The notes beneath the pieces are model-generated. The model saw only the letters and a program-made list of their open reading frames with translations, searched no databases and was not told the DNA's origin. This document shows positions 45,465 to 55,048 of a stretch of 64,000 nt of DNA, one piece after another. Numbering within the stretch: the stretch's first letter is position 1; each line of letters opens with the position of its first letter. Position numbers and translations under genes: made by a program. Source of the stretch: Acanthosepion esculentum (taxonomy: Eukaryota; Mollusca; Cephalopoda; Sepiida; Sepiidae); contig OZ038498.1 of the NCBI GenBank assembly GCA_964036315.1, positions 14,663,997 to 14,727,996 on the forward strand. Reading direction: 5' to 3'.

Positions 45465-45502
<38 letters not shown>
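45446..45502. repeat. (GATA)n microsatellite
   Basis: Variants then nine perfect GATA units. Confidence 0.95.
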
Positions 45503-45732
45503 GAAGAATTAATACAAGTAAAAGGATTGTCAGCTGATTCATGTTGTCTTCAGTATCTTGACTCCAAAGTTTCGTAGATGGACACTCTGTTAATTTCTCC
45601 GTCCACTCATCAGGGGATATCTGCTTATACTTCAGGATTTTTATTTTTTTATATGCACTTTTCATTGGAGCAATATTTTTTTTCATACTGCATGTGTGTG
45701 TTCGCGCGCGTGCACCATTCTGCGCGTATGTG

Positions 45733-45763
<31 letters not shown>

Positions 45764-46080
45764 CCCATTTATTCATTCAACACATTCTGAATAATTGGAT
45801 GAGGATAGACTTTAGAATTCATTTCTTGGAAAGGTAATCCGAATCTTTTGCTTTCGAACCATTTTGAAAATAGGAAAATTTATCTTAAATTCAATGAAGA
45901 AAAGCTGGAAGATTGTGTAAATAAATTTCTACAAGAACAAGAAAATTGTAAAAAAGAGACATAGAATAAATATTAACAGTTTTTTTTTACGTAAGTCACA
46001 CAATTTCATTCTTTTCTTTCATTACGAGAAACACAAGGTTAGCGGAATAAGTACCAAAGATTTAATATCTGTCTATATCT
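45503..46080. other. Unassigned sequence
   Basis: (AT)n at 45738-45764. No gene recognised. Confidence 0.4.
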
Positions 46081-46515
46081 CTGAGATGAGGTATTATGAT
46101 TAACTGCATTATTTACATTATTCGGACTGTTATCCTCATCTTCATTGCCATTTTCACAACGTTTCAGCCTCTGTATCTCTGAAATGAGGTATTATGATTA
46201 CTTGCATTATTTACATTATTCGACTGTTATCCTCATCTTCATCGCCATATTCACAACGTTTCAACCGTTGTACGCTCCGGCTTTCTTCAGGTGACTGGAA
46301 TTTCGAACTGAACACTTTATTTCTTCCACCGGGGTAGATTGTTCTAGTTCCACGTGGCATACCTCTTTCGGATGTCTCAGTTATTTCCCTTTAACTCAAT
46401 TCGCTAAGTTCTTTGGTTCACCACTGCCGTAGAGTGGTATTGAACTCACAACACTTTGCGTCGAGTCACTGGATCTAACCAAAGTCTTTATCCACTCGAC
46501 CAAGCGTCCTAGGAC
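46081..46515 (-). repeat. tRNA-derived SINE (family 1), copy 2 with duplicated tail
   Basis: Minus-strand head CTTGGTCGAGTGGATAAAGA (A box), GTGAGTTCAATACCAC (B box), body GTACAACGGTTGAAACG and the tail with TAATGTAAATAATG. The tail segment with CTGAGATGAGGTATTATGAT is present twice, about 110 bp apart. Confidence 0.8.
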
Positions 46516-46629
46516 ACATGGCCCAGTGGATTCCGTAATATTTGACCCCTGTATTTACTTATATATTTAAAATTTGAAACTAGAGAATTATTTCAAATTT
46601 TAAATATGCACATACACACGCGCGCGCAA

Positions 46630-46653
46630 ACACACCCACATATATATATACAT

Positions 46654-46715
<62 letters not shown>
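46630..46715. repeat. (CA)/(AT)n microsatellite
   Basis: About 85 bp, mostly AT. Confidence 0.95.
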
Positions 46716-46717
<2 letters not shown>

Positions 46718-46787
46718 GGTATAAATTTTAAGTCTGTTTTTTATCGAAGACTTTTCCATTACCACCATCACTCATTGCGCACGCTTT

Positions 46788-46788
<1 letters not shown>

Positions 46789-46838
<50 letters not shown>
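46789..46838. repeat. (AT)n-(GT)n microsatellite
   Basis: Short AT followed by about 38 bp of GT. Confidence 0.97.
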
Positions 46839-46840
<2 letters not shown>

Positions 46841-48288
46841 AACGTCTCGCTAAAAATAAGCATACATGATGAAATATGCCCAAAACTTAATAAAAAGTTT
46901 TTTCGTCAAAATCTCAATTTGATTTTTAAGCGAATGACCAAAGGATATTTTGATTTTTCTTTATCATATTTTATAATACTTTTTAGAATTTTAAAATTTT
47001 AGTAAACTATTTTTCTTGCGTCATCGATTAACTATAAATTAGTATAAGAAATTTTAACGTATTTTGTGGTGAAAAAACACATTAATTTGGAAATTTCTGT
47101 AAAAATCAAATAATTCTTGGATTTTAATGAAACTTTCAGGATTTATTCATAAATGAATGACATTATTTGTGAAATATTTCTTTTATAGTTCTGTTACCCA
47201 CATCTTATTTAATTTTAGGAAAATCTGAGAAATTCTTTCTTGTAGGACTTAATGTTTATATTAGTTATAAGCATAACACCTTGGAGGATTTGAATCATTT
47301 ATTTTGGGTTTTTTTTTTTTTGGTAAAACAGGACTCATGGTTACCGAAAATAGTAAAATAAAAATGCTATAAAATTAATACATTATTTAATTGCTTTTAT
47401 GAATAAAATATATTATGGATACTATTGAAATTTTCGGTGAATAATGCATTTTTATAAGAATTGTTTTCATTTATTTTTAAAATTTAATTATAATTATAAA
47501 GTTTTAAATCTTTCAACATATTGTATTAATTTGTACCTGTTAGGTGTTGGTGTTGTTAAGTAAAAACTACATTTACTATTCAGAAATGGAAAAGCCTACT
47601 ACAATTCAGCGATTTCAGTATTTTAAAAGGAATTTTAAGATATTTTGTGTGTATAAACGTACCGATAGTTGGAAATACGAACGTTCAAACACGGTAATTA
47701 AAAGCGTAACTCTAGTAAATTAGAAGCCAAAGTACCAAAATTGGAATAAAACATTAGGTTACTTGGAATATTTTCCTTCATTTCTAAGATTACTGGCTAG
47801 TTAAAAAAAAAAAAAAAAAACTATATAAAAAAGCGCTCACATTTTCGTCAAGTAATTTTTACGGATATATTCCCCTATAGAAAAAATATAAGCCTATCGA
47901 GATAGTTGACAACACCTCACAAAAACACCCACTTTTATGTTTTCTACGATATTTTGAGTTAAAGTAATATTAGCTTCAAATCAGATTAATTAAATTTTAA
48001 ATCGGCTAATCTTCTTAAAATAATGTTTCAGAAAAGTACATTTATTTTTGAAAGATTTTTTTTAATAAAGAAAATTACGTTGTACTGAGAGAATTGTAAA
48101 TATGGCTAAAATCAACTCGTTCTAATCAATTTAAATTCGTTTTGAAATATAGCAAACTGTTTTGCTTAATGGAAGTATTAAATTTAATCTATTAGCTTGG
48201 AATTAAAACTAAAATCGTCAAGAAAGATTTTTCATTTTAAAAAATTCATTTTAAACCTTAGGAATAGTTTTTCTTTGGAGGTACTTAA
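46839..48288. other. AT-rich unassigned 1.4-kb sequence
   Basis: No gene or repeat family recognised. A17-18 run near 47803. It precedes the GATA array that hosts the BEL/Pao element. Confidence 0.5.
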
Positions 48289-48290
48289 AC

Positions 48291-48332
<42 letters not shown>
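48289..48332 (+). repeat. (GATA)n microsatellite, left flank of the BEL/Pao insertion
   Basis: About eleven uninterrupted GATA units end exactly at the LTR start. The array resumes beyond the 3' LTR at 55637, so the retrotransposon inserted within it. Confidence 0.95.
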
Positions 48333-48377
48333 TGTAAGAAATTCTACAAATTAAGCGCCTATTGGCTAATTTTGTAA

Positions 48378-48396
48378 CGACCAATCTCATTGGTCG
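48378..48396. promoter_or_regulatory. Palindromic double CCAAT box in the 5' LTR
   Basis: Positions 48378-48396 read as an 8-bp perfect inverted repeat with a 3-bp spacer that places one CCAAT on each strand. A further ATTGG lies about 20 bp upstream. CCAAT boxes bind NF-Y in animals, and their place in the first 70 bp of the LTR fits a U3 promoter role. The same palindrome is in the 3' LTR. Function is inferred; no clear TATA box was recognised. Confidence 0.45.
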
Positions 48397-48453
48397 AACT
48401 TTGACTGGGTTTGTTTTCGCGGGCCTTTGGCAACGCCCGCCACTTTTGAATCA

Positions 48454-48656
48454 GTCGCGAGAAAGGATTGGAAGTGTCCGGACTCATTTGAATCTTTGAC
48501 GGGGCCTTGAGCGCCCAAGCCTAAATTAATTAGACATTGAATGTCCAGCAGCATCCAAAATGGAAATGCTTCAGACGCTGTCGCGAAAATCCTCGGAAGA
48601 GACCGGACTCACTGGAAACAGCTTAATAGGGCCTTGAGTGCCCAAGCCTAATAATT
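48454..48656 (+). repeat. Internal duplication inside the LTR
   Basis: Two diverged copies about 126 bp apart (48454-48530 and 48580-48656) share GTCGCGA, a CCGGACTCA block and GGGCCTTGAG followed by GCCCAAGCCTAA. The second copy runs into a perfect inverted repeat (arms AAGCCTAAT, one-base spacer) at 48644-48662. Repeated blocks in U3 often act as enhancers, but that role is inferred here. Confidence 0.6.
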
Positions 48657-48820
48657 AGGCTTAGGAGTTTCTACTTGCGCAACCACATGGTAATGCGCCT
48701 TCACACCAGCAAGACTGCCTTTCTCGGTTGAGATACAGAAGAAGAAGAGACTTTCCTTTCTTTTTCATTAAACTACCCTTCCCAGGGGCAAAAAGGGCAA
48801 AATCTTTTTTGCAAGGCTGC

Positions 48821-48826
48821 AATAAA
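48821..48826 (+). promoter_or_regulatory. Polyadenylation signal AATAAA in the 5' LTR
   Basis: The hexamer AATAAA lies 90 bp before the LTR end and is followed by a GT/T-rich stretch (48847-48885), the usual arrangement of a cleavage and polyadenylation site. It would mark the R region. The matching site in the 3' LTR is at 55541-55546. Confidence 0.6.
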
Positions 48827-48916
48827 ATTAGTCTCGTGCTTTGAGGTAAGCCTTGTTGATTTGTTGACTTTCTTGTCCCTGCCAATGGTTGATCTGTGTG
48901 AGAAGAAATTCTCACA

Positions 48917-49425
48917 TAGTTTTTATTGCAAAAAAGATTAATAGTTTAAAAAAAATATATATATTTTGCACGATTTAATTGTAAAAATGTTTTAATTGAA
49001 TAGTGAGTGTAAATAATATTTCTCTCAATATTGTATTGTGTTATAGTTAATTTAACTATATATTATATGCTGGTTTCTCTGTCTGCTGTTTAAATGTTTT
49101 ACAATTTGTAAAAAAAAAAAAAAAAATGTTAGTAATTTAATTTAACTTCTCGTCGAAGGGGGTTCGTTAAAATTAATTCCCCTTGACCATTAATTTTGCT
49201 GTCGTTCTAAAAAAGAAACTCGCTTCGTGTTTTTTACTATCAATCCTGTTCTCCCCCTTCCTTTTTTTCCTTAATGGAAAGTTGGCGCCTATTTGACTGA
49301 CCAACTTAGACTGAAATTTCTCTCGTTCAGTGCACCACTTTCTAGTAGGAAGTTAGTGTCGACCGCAAGCTTGGCTTAAACAATTTCGTTTTTATTGTTT
49401 TTCTGCCTGCGGGCTAATAATAATT
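48917..49425 (+). other. Untranslated leader of the BEL/Pao element
   Basis: This 509-bp AT-rich leader joins the 5' LTR to the gag start. The bases directly after the LTR (TAGTTTTTATTGC) do not contain the TGG expected of a primer-binding site that pairs with a tRNA 3' CCA end. A TGGCGCC motif occurs at 49283, about 370 bp in, which is too far for a standard primer site. An A16 run lies near 49110. No small ORF was recognised. Confidence 0.6.
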
Positions 49426-52400
49426 ATGGCTTCGAAGGATTTGTTCGCCAAGATTGAAGCCAAAAAGTTTCGTATTAGCAGCACTGTGGAATGGATGAAG
49501 GAAAATGGTGCTAGCTTGACTACCATCGATTCGAACATCTCTGTCATCAACAAATGGTTGACAGAGTTAGATGATTTGATGGATTTGTTGATTTTGAAGT
49601 CTCCCCCCGAGGAGAGGTTGAAATTGTGTAACGATGCGACACAATTTTCTTCCAACATTAGAGAAGAGTTACCCAAGTTAAAGAGTGGAAGCGAGAGCTA
49701 CGAGACGGTCCAATCAGCTCATATTAGACCCTTAGGGCTAAATCTTGAATGCCCCATTTTTTCAGGGTCAGATTCTTCTGATATTTTCGAATTCAGGTCA
49801 TTCCTCGGACGGTTTGAATTTTGCACTTCTAACTTGGGAAAGGCTGACAAAATGCTTCTGTTGAAATCCAGGTTTGGAGGGCAGGCATTTGACCTCGTTT
49901 CCAGCTTGGATATAACTCCAGAAAATTATGACCTAGCTCTGGCTAGTTTAAAGGATAAATACTCAAATCCGTCGTTGATCAAAAACAGAATATTTGAGGA
50001 AATTATTCCTCCTTCTGAACGGATAACTCGTTGTAAGGAATTAAAGGTTTTTCTTGAACGAGCCAAACTCGATTTATCCGAGTTAGACAAGTCCTTCGGG
50101 ACAGATTTTTTCGTAGATAATTCTACATCTGGGGCCATTATGGCCCACATCTTATTCAATAAATTCCCTAACAGTGTGAGAAGGGAAGTAATGAATAAAT
50201 CAAATGAGAGATTTCCCTCTCTAAGTTCCATTATGTCCTTTACTTTCGACATAATTGATATTTTAATGGCGTCTCCTTTGGATGAAAAAAGGCGGGAATA
50301 CTGCTCATCCAATATGGCGGCTCCTCCTTCTTCGGGAAGCAAAGCCAACATGGCGGCAGGGTCTTACTCCAAGTCCGCTAATGTAAAGAAGGGCATGAAT
50401 ACCTTCAAATCTCCCGCTAATAATGGCGAGGCCTTTAAAGGCTGTAAATTATGCAAGGCTATGGATCATTCAGTTAAGGAGTGTAACAAATATCAGGCCT
50501 TCGAAGATAAATCTCAGAGGGCCAAGGAACTTAATTTGTGTACCAAGTGCCTAGGTGGACACTTGGATTCACATTGCAAAGGGATTAAGGGATTCCCTTA
50601 CCCTTGCATTTTTTGTGGGCTTAAGAATCATTATTCTATTATGTGCCCTAAAAGTCCAAAATCCTGTGTTGGAAGGACTACCTTAACGGGGCAGGGAAAT
50701 TGCATTTTCTCTGTTCTCAAAATTTCTATGAGGGTAAATAAACACCCCGTTTACTTCTACTGCCTTTTAGATACTGGCAGCCAAAGATCTTTCTTTTCAC
50801 AGGCCATTTTAACCCAGTTAAATTCTGGTGTAAAATATAAACCCAGATCGGTTGACATGTCTGTAAACACAATGATTGGGAGTAGTTCCTTAAATCTGCA
50901 GGAATTACATGTATCCCTTAAATTAGGGTTTCAAAAACCTTTTTCATTTCCAGCCTTATTTGCTGGGGATCTGAATCTGAGATTCAATGTGGACGGGTTT
51001 GACGAGATAACCTCTAACTTAATTAAGGAAGGTTTTCGTCTCTGTCCAGGTTATAGGGACCTAAATGGGTCTACTATTAATGGCATCATTGGATTAGACT
51101 TGATTCAACGGATTAATAATCTCCGTGTGATCCGATGCATGGGGGGTAGCGCTTGGAAAATCTCCAAGTATGTCATTCCCTTTGGGGAAGTAAGAACATT
51201 TTTATCACATGATCCTGTTAAGGAAGAGTTGCCACCCTTTGATCAGATGGTGAATTCACTCCCTCCTTGTCATTCTTATTTGATTGACAGCGTTTTGGAT
51301 CCGGTTCATTCGTACGAGGATGCACTTCAGCCTTTCTTCTGTGAATCGTCGGTCGAGCGTGGGATAGAGAAATTTCTTTCTCTCGATTCCATAGGGGTCG
51401 ATGAAAACAGAAAGTTGTCTTCCCTTGATGAAGAGAAGATAAAGAAATTTGAGGAGTCTATCGTTCTTAAGGACGGTAAATACTATATTGATCTACCTTG
51501 GGACTACGAGAAGCTTTCTCGTGTTGAGTCCAATTATGTGCCTTCTCTGAGAATAATGCAGAGAGTGGCGGAGTCCTTAAACAGGAAGGGACTGTACGAT
51601 GATTATTTAAAAGTCTTCAATGAGTACGAAGACTGTAGCATAATTGAACCATTCTCGGTCCTGCCGGGGACTTACGAGAATTGTATTTGGGTTCCCCATA
51701 GACCTGTCTTCAAGGAAGGCCAGGGGGTAACTACAAAAATCCGCCCCGTGTTCAACTGTTCGCTGAAGAGACGGGGGGGGGGTACCTCAATCAATGACGC
51801 CGCTTATTCTGGCGTTAATCTCACTGCTCAATTATTGGATTTATTGTTAACGTTACGAAAGAATAATTATGTTCTTTTGGGCGATTTGCGTAAAGCATTT
51901 CTACAAATTCACCTGAAATCTGTTGAAGACAAAAATAGATTTTGCTTTTTTCTTAAGGTGAATGACAAATTATGCACTTACAGATATAAGACTATTATCT
52001 TCGGGTTCAATGGCAGCCCTTTCATCTTGAGTTTTATACTTAAATTTCATGCGAAAAAATACAAGGATGATTTGGCTTCTCATACCATTTACAACTTTTA
52101 TGTTGACAATTTGGTCACATCTAGCTGTGACCGTGATTCTCTACTTCACGTTTATAATACTGTACGTGGTAGGTTAAGGGAAGCAGGATTCGAACTTCAG
52201 TCCTGCAATTCCAATTGCTCGAACCTACAAAGTAAAATGTCGGAGGACGGTTCAATTACGTCCCCGCTTCCAAACTATGAAAAGGTGTTGGGTTATTTTT
52301 ATTCCCCGACCCAAGATTCAATTAAACTTATTCCCACAGCTATAGACTCCAATGTCAATACTAAACGTGGGGTTCTTTCCCAGATTTCCTCTGTATATGA

Positions 52401-54852
52401 TCCATTATCTTTACTTCTTCCAGTAACTGTACAGGGGAAGATATTCATTAGTCAATTATGGAAGAATAACTTATCATGGGATCAGCAGATTCCCGAGAAT
52501 TTGCTAAACTTGTGGCGAGTGCATGCTAAAGAATTAAATAATTTAAGGGAATTCGAGTTTCCCAGATGCGTACTTTCGGAGAACGCCCCAGTTGAGTTCA
52601 TATGCTTCTGCGATGCGTCTAAGCAGGCCTTTGGATTTACTATGTACGCTAAACAAGGAACTCAATGTTCCTTATTATTCGCCAAAGCCAAAGTAGCTCC
52701 CATCAAGGGGAAATCACTCCCTACCCTGGAACTTATGGCCATATATCTGGCCCTTAAAGTTGTACCTCAGCTTTTAGCTGCCTTAAAGCCTATAAATATC
52801 CTTGCCCTTTACCTTGTGTCAGACGCTCAAGTAGCCCTTTCGTGGGTTTTAAACGGCAAAGGGTCCAAAAAAAATATATTCGTTGAAAACCGAATATCTG
52901 ATATTAAAAGGTCTTTGGAGGAGATTACCCTTAAAATTGGCATATCACCTAAATTTAAATATGTTCCTTCGACGGAAAATCCGGCAGATCTGCTAACCAG
53001 AGGTCTCACCACCTCCAAGTTCGCTCAACTGTTCGAATTCTGGGTATACGGCCCTGAGTGGCTTAATCAAGATAGCATCTGCTGGCCCGTATCACCCTTA
53101 CCCTGTCTTAACGACAACAACAGGAAAATTGTATCCTGCATGATATCTGTAGATACGTGCCCGGTTGAAGGCAGTTTACCTTTGGAAATCTCGAAATTTT
53201 CCACATTATCTAAGGCGATTAATGTCTTAGAGAAGGTGCTGAGTTTTGTCGACAAATTACGTCACCGAAGCACCAATACCTTTAATAGAGCCAAGATGTT
53301 GCTCTTTACCAATATGCAAAGCGAAGTTTTTTCCTTTGAGTTGGATTATTTGAAACAACCTTCAAATAAGGTTATACCTCCGAGGGTATCAGCCCTAGGC
53401 CTATTCTTAGATAAAGATGGTCTGATGCGGACCAGGGGTCGTATTCAGAATTCAGATATTTTTCCTTTTGAAGTAAAATTTCCTATTCTGTTAGGAAAAA
53501 ATCATCACCTGACTGAGTTGGCTATTAGTGAGGCTCACTTAAATTGTTGCCATATGGGAACCAATTCAACGCTCAGTAAGTTGAAGTTAGCAGGATTTTG
53601 GGTACCCCAGGGGAGACAAGCGGTAAAACGGATTCTCCGTAATTGCATTACATGCAAGAGGATCAATTCGTTGCCTTGTAAGGCCCTCTCCGGGTCCCAA
53701 CTGCCCTCTCATCGGGTAAACTTTGTCCGCCCCTTTAAACAAGTGGGTGTGGATTTTACAGGTCACTTTTTTGTGAAACACAATGGTGAAGATGTGAAAA
53801 GGTATGTTTTACTATTCACGTGTATGAGTTTGTGTGCTGTACATCTGGAACTGTTACCAGACATGAGCACACGTTCCTTCATACTAGCCTTTATCAGATT
53901 CACCAACTTATTTGGTGTTCCTTCTCATGTTTACTCTGATAATGCTAAGTCCTTTTTAGCGTCTGGCATTATATTATCAGATGTATTCGTCTCTGACGAA
54001 TTTAAAGAATATTTTAAGTCCACTTCTATCAATCACCGAACCATTCCCCTCTATTCTGCTTGGCAAGGAGGGGCTTGGGAGAGGCTAATTAAAACTGTTA
54101 AACAGTGCCTCAGAAAATTAATGGGAAGGAGGAAGATCGACCACTTCGAATTCCTGACTACCCTCTCAGACGTACAGAAGGCCATAAATGATAGGCCACT
54201 CACTTATATATCTTCTTCAGATAGAAGTCTTGACTTTCTGACACCTAACCACTTTCTGCAAACGGGTTATCACCCCCGCTTACTAATTAATAATTACGAA
54301 TCGGAGGAGTTGTGCCCCGATCCGCCCCATAGAATTAAACTAATACGTTCCCTTGAATTGAGGGACAAATTTATTGACAAATTCAAACGTATTTGGTACA
54401 ATGACTATCTTTTGTCGTTAAGAGAAGTGGATGCCAATATAGGGGGCCACTGTCCCCCGAAGGTGTCTGTTGGTGAGATCGTACTTATTAAATCTCCAAT
54501 CAAATCTCGCCCCTTCTGGAGTCTAGGTAAAATACTTAGATTGATTGTTGGTAATGATAATCAAGTTCGCTCTGCGGCAGTGTTAAAGGATGCGTGTGAA
54601 CAAATCCACTCGTGGAAACATTTATTCCCCTTAGAACTTAAGGGTAATCCTGAAACTGCATCTACAGAATTTAGGGAAGAGGGTGGGCCCTTCTTCTGCC
54701 CTACTTGTTCCGTTGCTAATGACGGATTAGCTCCCATGGTGTGCTGTGACTCATGTGATAACTGGTTTCACTTTAGCTGTGTAGGAATCAATCAGCAAGA
54801 CATTGTGGGGGAGTGGTTTTGTCCGAACTGTACGGACAAAATTTCACAATAG
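49426..54852 (+). CDS. gag-pol: BEL/Pao gag-pol polyprotein with terminal PHD finger
   Basis: A single 1808-residue frame encodes the whole retrotransposon polyprotein, processed by its own protease in this family. In order I see: gag core (about 106-260, DUF1759-like); three CCHC zinc knuckles (C340-C353, C372-C384, C394-C407); aspartic protease with D449-T450-G451 and a later GIIGLDLI near 553-560; reverse transcriptase with motif A D820 and active-site YVDN at 892-895 (most RTs have YxDD); the Pao-type linker from about 946; RNase H acidic residues D1063, E1102, D1133, D1188; integrase zinc domain H1371, H1376, C1407, C1410; catalytic D1443, D1505, E1552; a DUF5641-like tail about 1680-1742; and a PHD finger 1756-1803. 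The first ATG of the frame was taken as the start. A G10 run at 51773-51782 stays in frame. There is no internal stop. The unusual parts are the PHD fusion and the YVDN motif. Confidence 0.95.
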   Translation: MASKDLFAKIEAKKFRISSTVEWMKENGASLTTIDSNISVINKWLTELDDLMDLLILKSPPEERLKLCNDATQFSSNIREELPKLKSGSESYETVQSAHIRPLGLNLECPIFSGSDSSDIFEFRSFLGRFEFCTSNLGKADKMLLLKSRFGGQAFDLVSSLDITPENYDLALASLKDKYSNPSLIKNRIFEEIIPPSERITRCKELKVFLERAKLDLSELDKSFGTDFFVDNSTSGAIMAHILFNKFPNSVRREVMNKSNERFPSLSSIMSFTFDIIDILMASPLDEKRREYCSSNMAAPPSSGSKANMAAGSYSKSANVKKGMNTFKSPANNGEAFKGCKLCKAMDHSVKECNKYQAFEDKSQRAKELNLCTKCLGGHLDSHCKGIKGFPYPCIFCGLKNHYSIMCPKSPKSCVGRTTLTGQGNCIFSVLKISMRVNKHPVYFYCLLDTGSQRSFFSQAILTQLNSGVKYKPRSVDMSVNTMIGSSSLNLQELHVSLKLGFQKPFSFPALFAGDLNLRFNVDGFDEITSNLIKEGFRLCPGYRDLNGSTINGIIGLDLIQRINNLRVIRCMGGSAWKISKYVIPFGEVRTFLSHDPVKEELPPFDQMVNSLPPCHSYLIDSVLDPVHSYEDALQPFFCESSVERGIEKFLSLDSIGVDENRKLSSLDEEKIKKFEESIVLKDGKYYIDLPWDYEKLSRVESNYVPSLRIMQRVAESLNRKGLYDDYLKVFNEYEDCSIIEPFSVLPGTYENCIWVPHRPVFKEGQGVTTKIRPVFNCSLKRRGGGTSINDAAYSGVNLTAQLLDLLLTLRKNNYVLLGDLRKAFLQIHLKSVEDKNRFCFFLKVNDKLCTYRYKTIIFGFNGSPFILSFILKFHAKKYKDDLASHTIYNFYVDNLVTSSCDRDSLLHVYNTVRGRLREAGFELQSCNSNCSNLQSKMSEDGSITSPLPNYEKVLGYFYSPTQDSIKLIPTAIDSNVNTKRGVLSQISSVYDPLSLLLPVTVQGKIFISQLWKNNLSWDQQIPENLLNLWRVHAKELNNLREFEFPRCVLSENAPVEFICFCDASKQAFGFTMYAKQGTQCSLLFAKAKVAPIKGKSLPTLELMAIYLALKVVPQLLAALKPINILALYLVSDAQVALSWVLNGKGSKKNIFVENRISDIKRSLEEITLKIGISPKFKYVPSTENPADLLTRGLTTSKFAQLFEFWVYGPEWLNQDSICWPVSPLPCLNDNNRKIVSCMISVDTCPVEGSLPLEISKFSTLSKAINVLEKVLSFVDKLRHRSTNTFNRAKMLLFTNMQSEVFSFELDYLKQPSNKVIPPRVSALGLFLDKDGLMRTRGRIQNSDIFPFEVKFPILLGKNHHLTELAISEAHLNCCHMGTNSTLSKLKLAGFWVPQGRQAVKRILRNCITCKRINSLPCKALSGSQLPSHRVNFVRPFKQVGVDFTGHFFVKHNGEDVKRYVLLFTCMSLCAVHLELLPDMSTRSFILAFIRFTNLFGVPSHVYSDNAKSFLASGIILSDVFVSDEFKEYFKSTSINHRTIPLYSAWQGGAWERLIKTVKQCLRKLMGRRKIDHFEFLTTLSDVQKAINDRPLTYISSSDRSLDFLTPNHFLQTGYHPRLLINNYESEELCPDPPHRIKLIRSLELRDKFIDKFKRIWYNDYLLSLREVDANIGGHCPPKVSVGEIVLIKSPIKSRPFWSLGKILRLIVGNDNQVRSAAVLKDACEQIHSWKHLFPLELKGNPETASTEFREEGGPFFCPTCSVANDGLAPMVCCDSCDNWFHFSCVGINQQDIVGEWFCPNCTDKISQ
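54691..54834 (+). other. PHD-finger coding segment fused to the integrase end
   Basis: Residues 1756-1803 hold a full C4HC3 cross-brace: C1758, C1761, C1774, C1777, H1782, C1785, C1799, C1802, with PHD spacing (C-x4-H, H-x2-C, C-x13-C, C-x2-C). The core WFHFSCVGI and the WFCPNC end resemble ING-type fingers that bind H3K4me3. W1780, M1771 and an aromatic residue just before the first cysteine (F1757) occupy positions that form the methyl-lysine cage in those proteins. Histone binding is inferred from this resemblance. Confidence 0.9.
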
Positions 54853-55048
54853 CAATTTAATTAACAGCAGACAAGGCCAGCATTATCAAAATTAATAATA
54901 TTAATAATTAACTGAATATTCTACAGTTAAGTTCCTAGGGACAACTTTGTTACCTGTCACCTATTGACAGTCTTTAATTACATTATTTTATTAAAAAAAA
55001 AAAAAAGTAATGATTAACCATTACTTTTTCCTTTCTTCCTTGGCAGTG
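54853..55048 (+). other. 3' untranslated segment of the BEL/Pao element with hairpin
   Basis: This 196-bp AT-rich stretch lies between the gag-pol stop and the 3' LTR. The bases directly before the LTR are pyrimidine-rich (55021-55041), not the purine tract normally expected. A run of 14 A lies about 45 bp upstream of the LTR. Positions 55002-55029 form a perfect 11-bp hairpin (arm AAAAAGTAATG, 6-base loop) that pairs the A-tract with the pyrimidine stretch. A role in plus-strand priming or RNA processing is only a guess. Confidence 0.65.

Larger units (their letters stand above)
48333..48916 (+). repeat. 5' LTR of the BEL/Pao element (584 bp)
   Basis: It begins TGTAAGAAATTC and ends TTCTCACA. 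The 3' LTR matches it throughout apart from one T/C change, a 3-bp AGA difference in an AGA run and a 7-bp insertion in the 3' copy. Inside are CCAAT-type boxes in both orientations, an internally duplicated block (48454-48530 and 48580-48656), a perfect 9-1-9 inverted repeat at 48644-48662 and an AATAAA signal at 48821. The left boundary is fixed by the GATA microsatellite, the right boundary by the end of LTR-LTR similarity. Confidence 0.97.

Noticed and set aside
49283..49300. tRNA-Lys primer-binding site (TGGCGCC) for the BEL/Pao element
   Set aside because: It lies about 370 bp from the LTR end and the match does not extend beyond seven bases.
49926..50351. 141-codon minus-strand frame inside gag, and other minus frames at 49392-53781
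   Set aside because: Shadow frames of the intact gag-pol coding strand.
49426..54852. Domesticated host gene with PHD finger
   Set aside because: Flanking near-identical LTRs, complete gag-pol and a possible target duplication show an ordinary retrotransposon copy.
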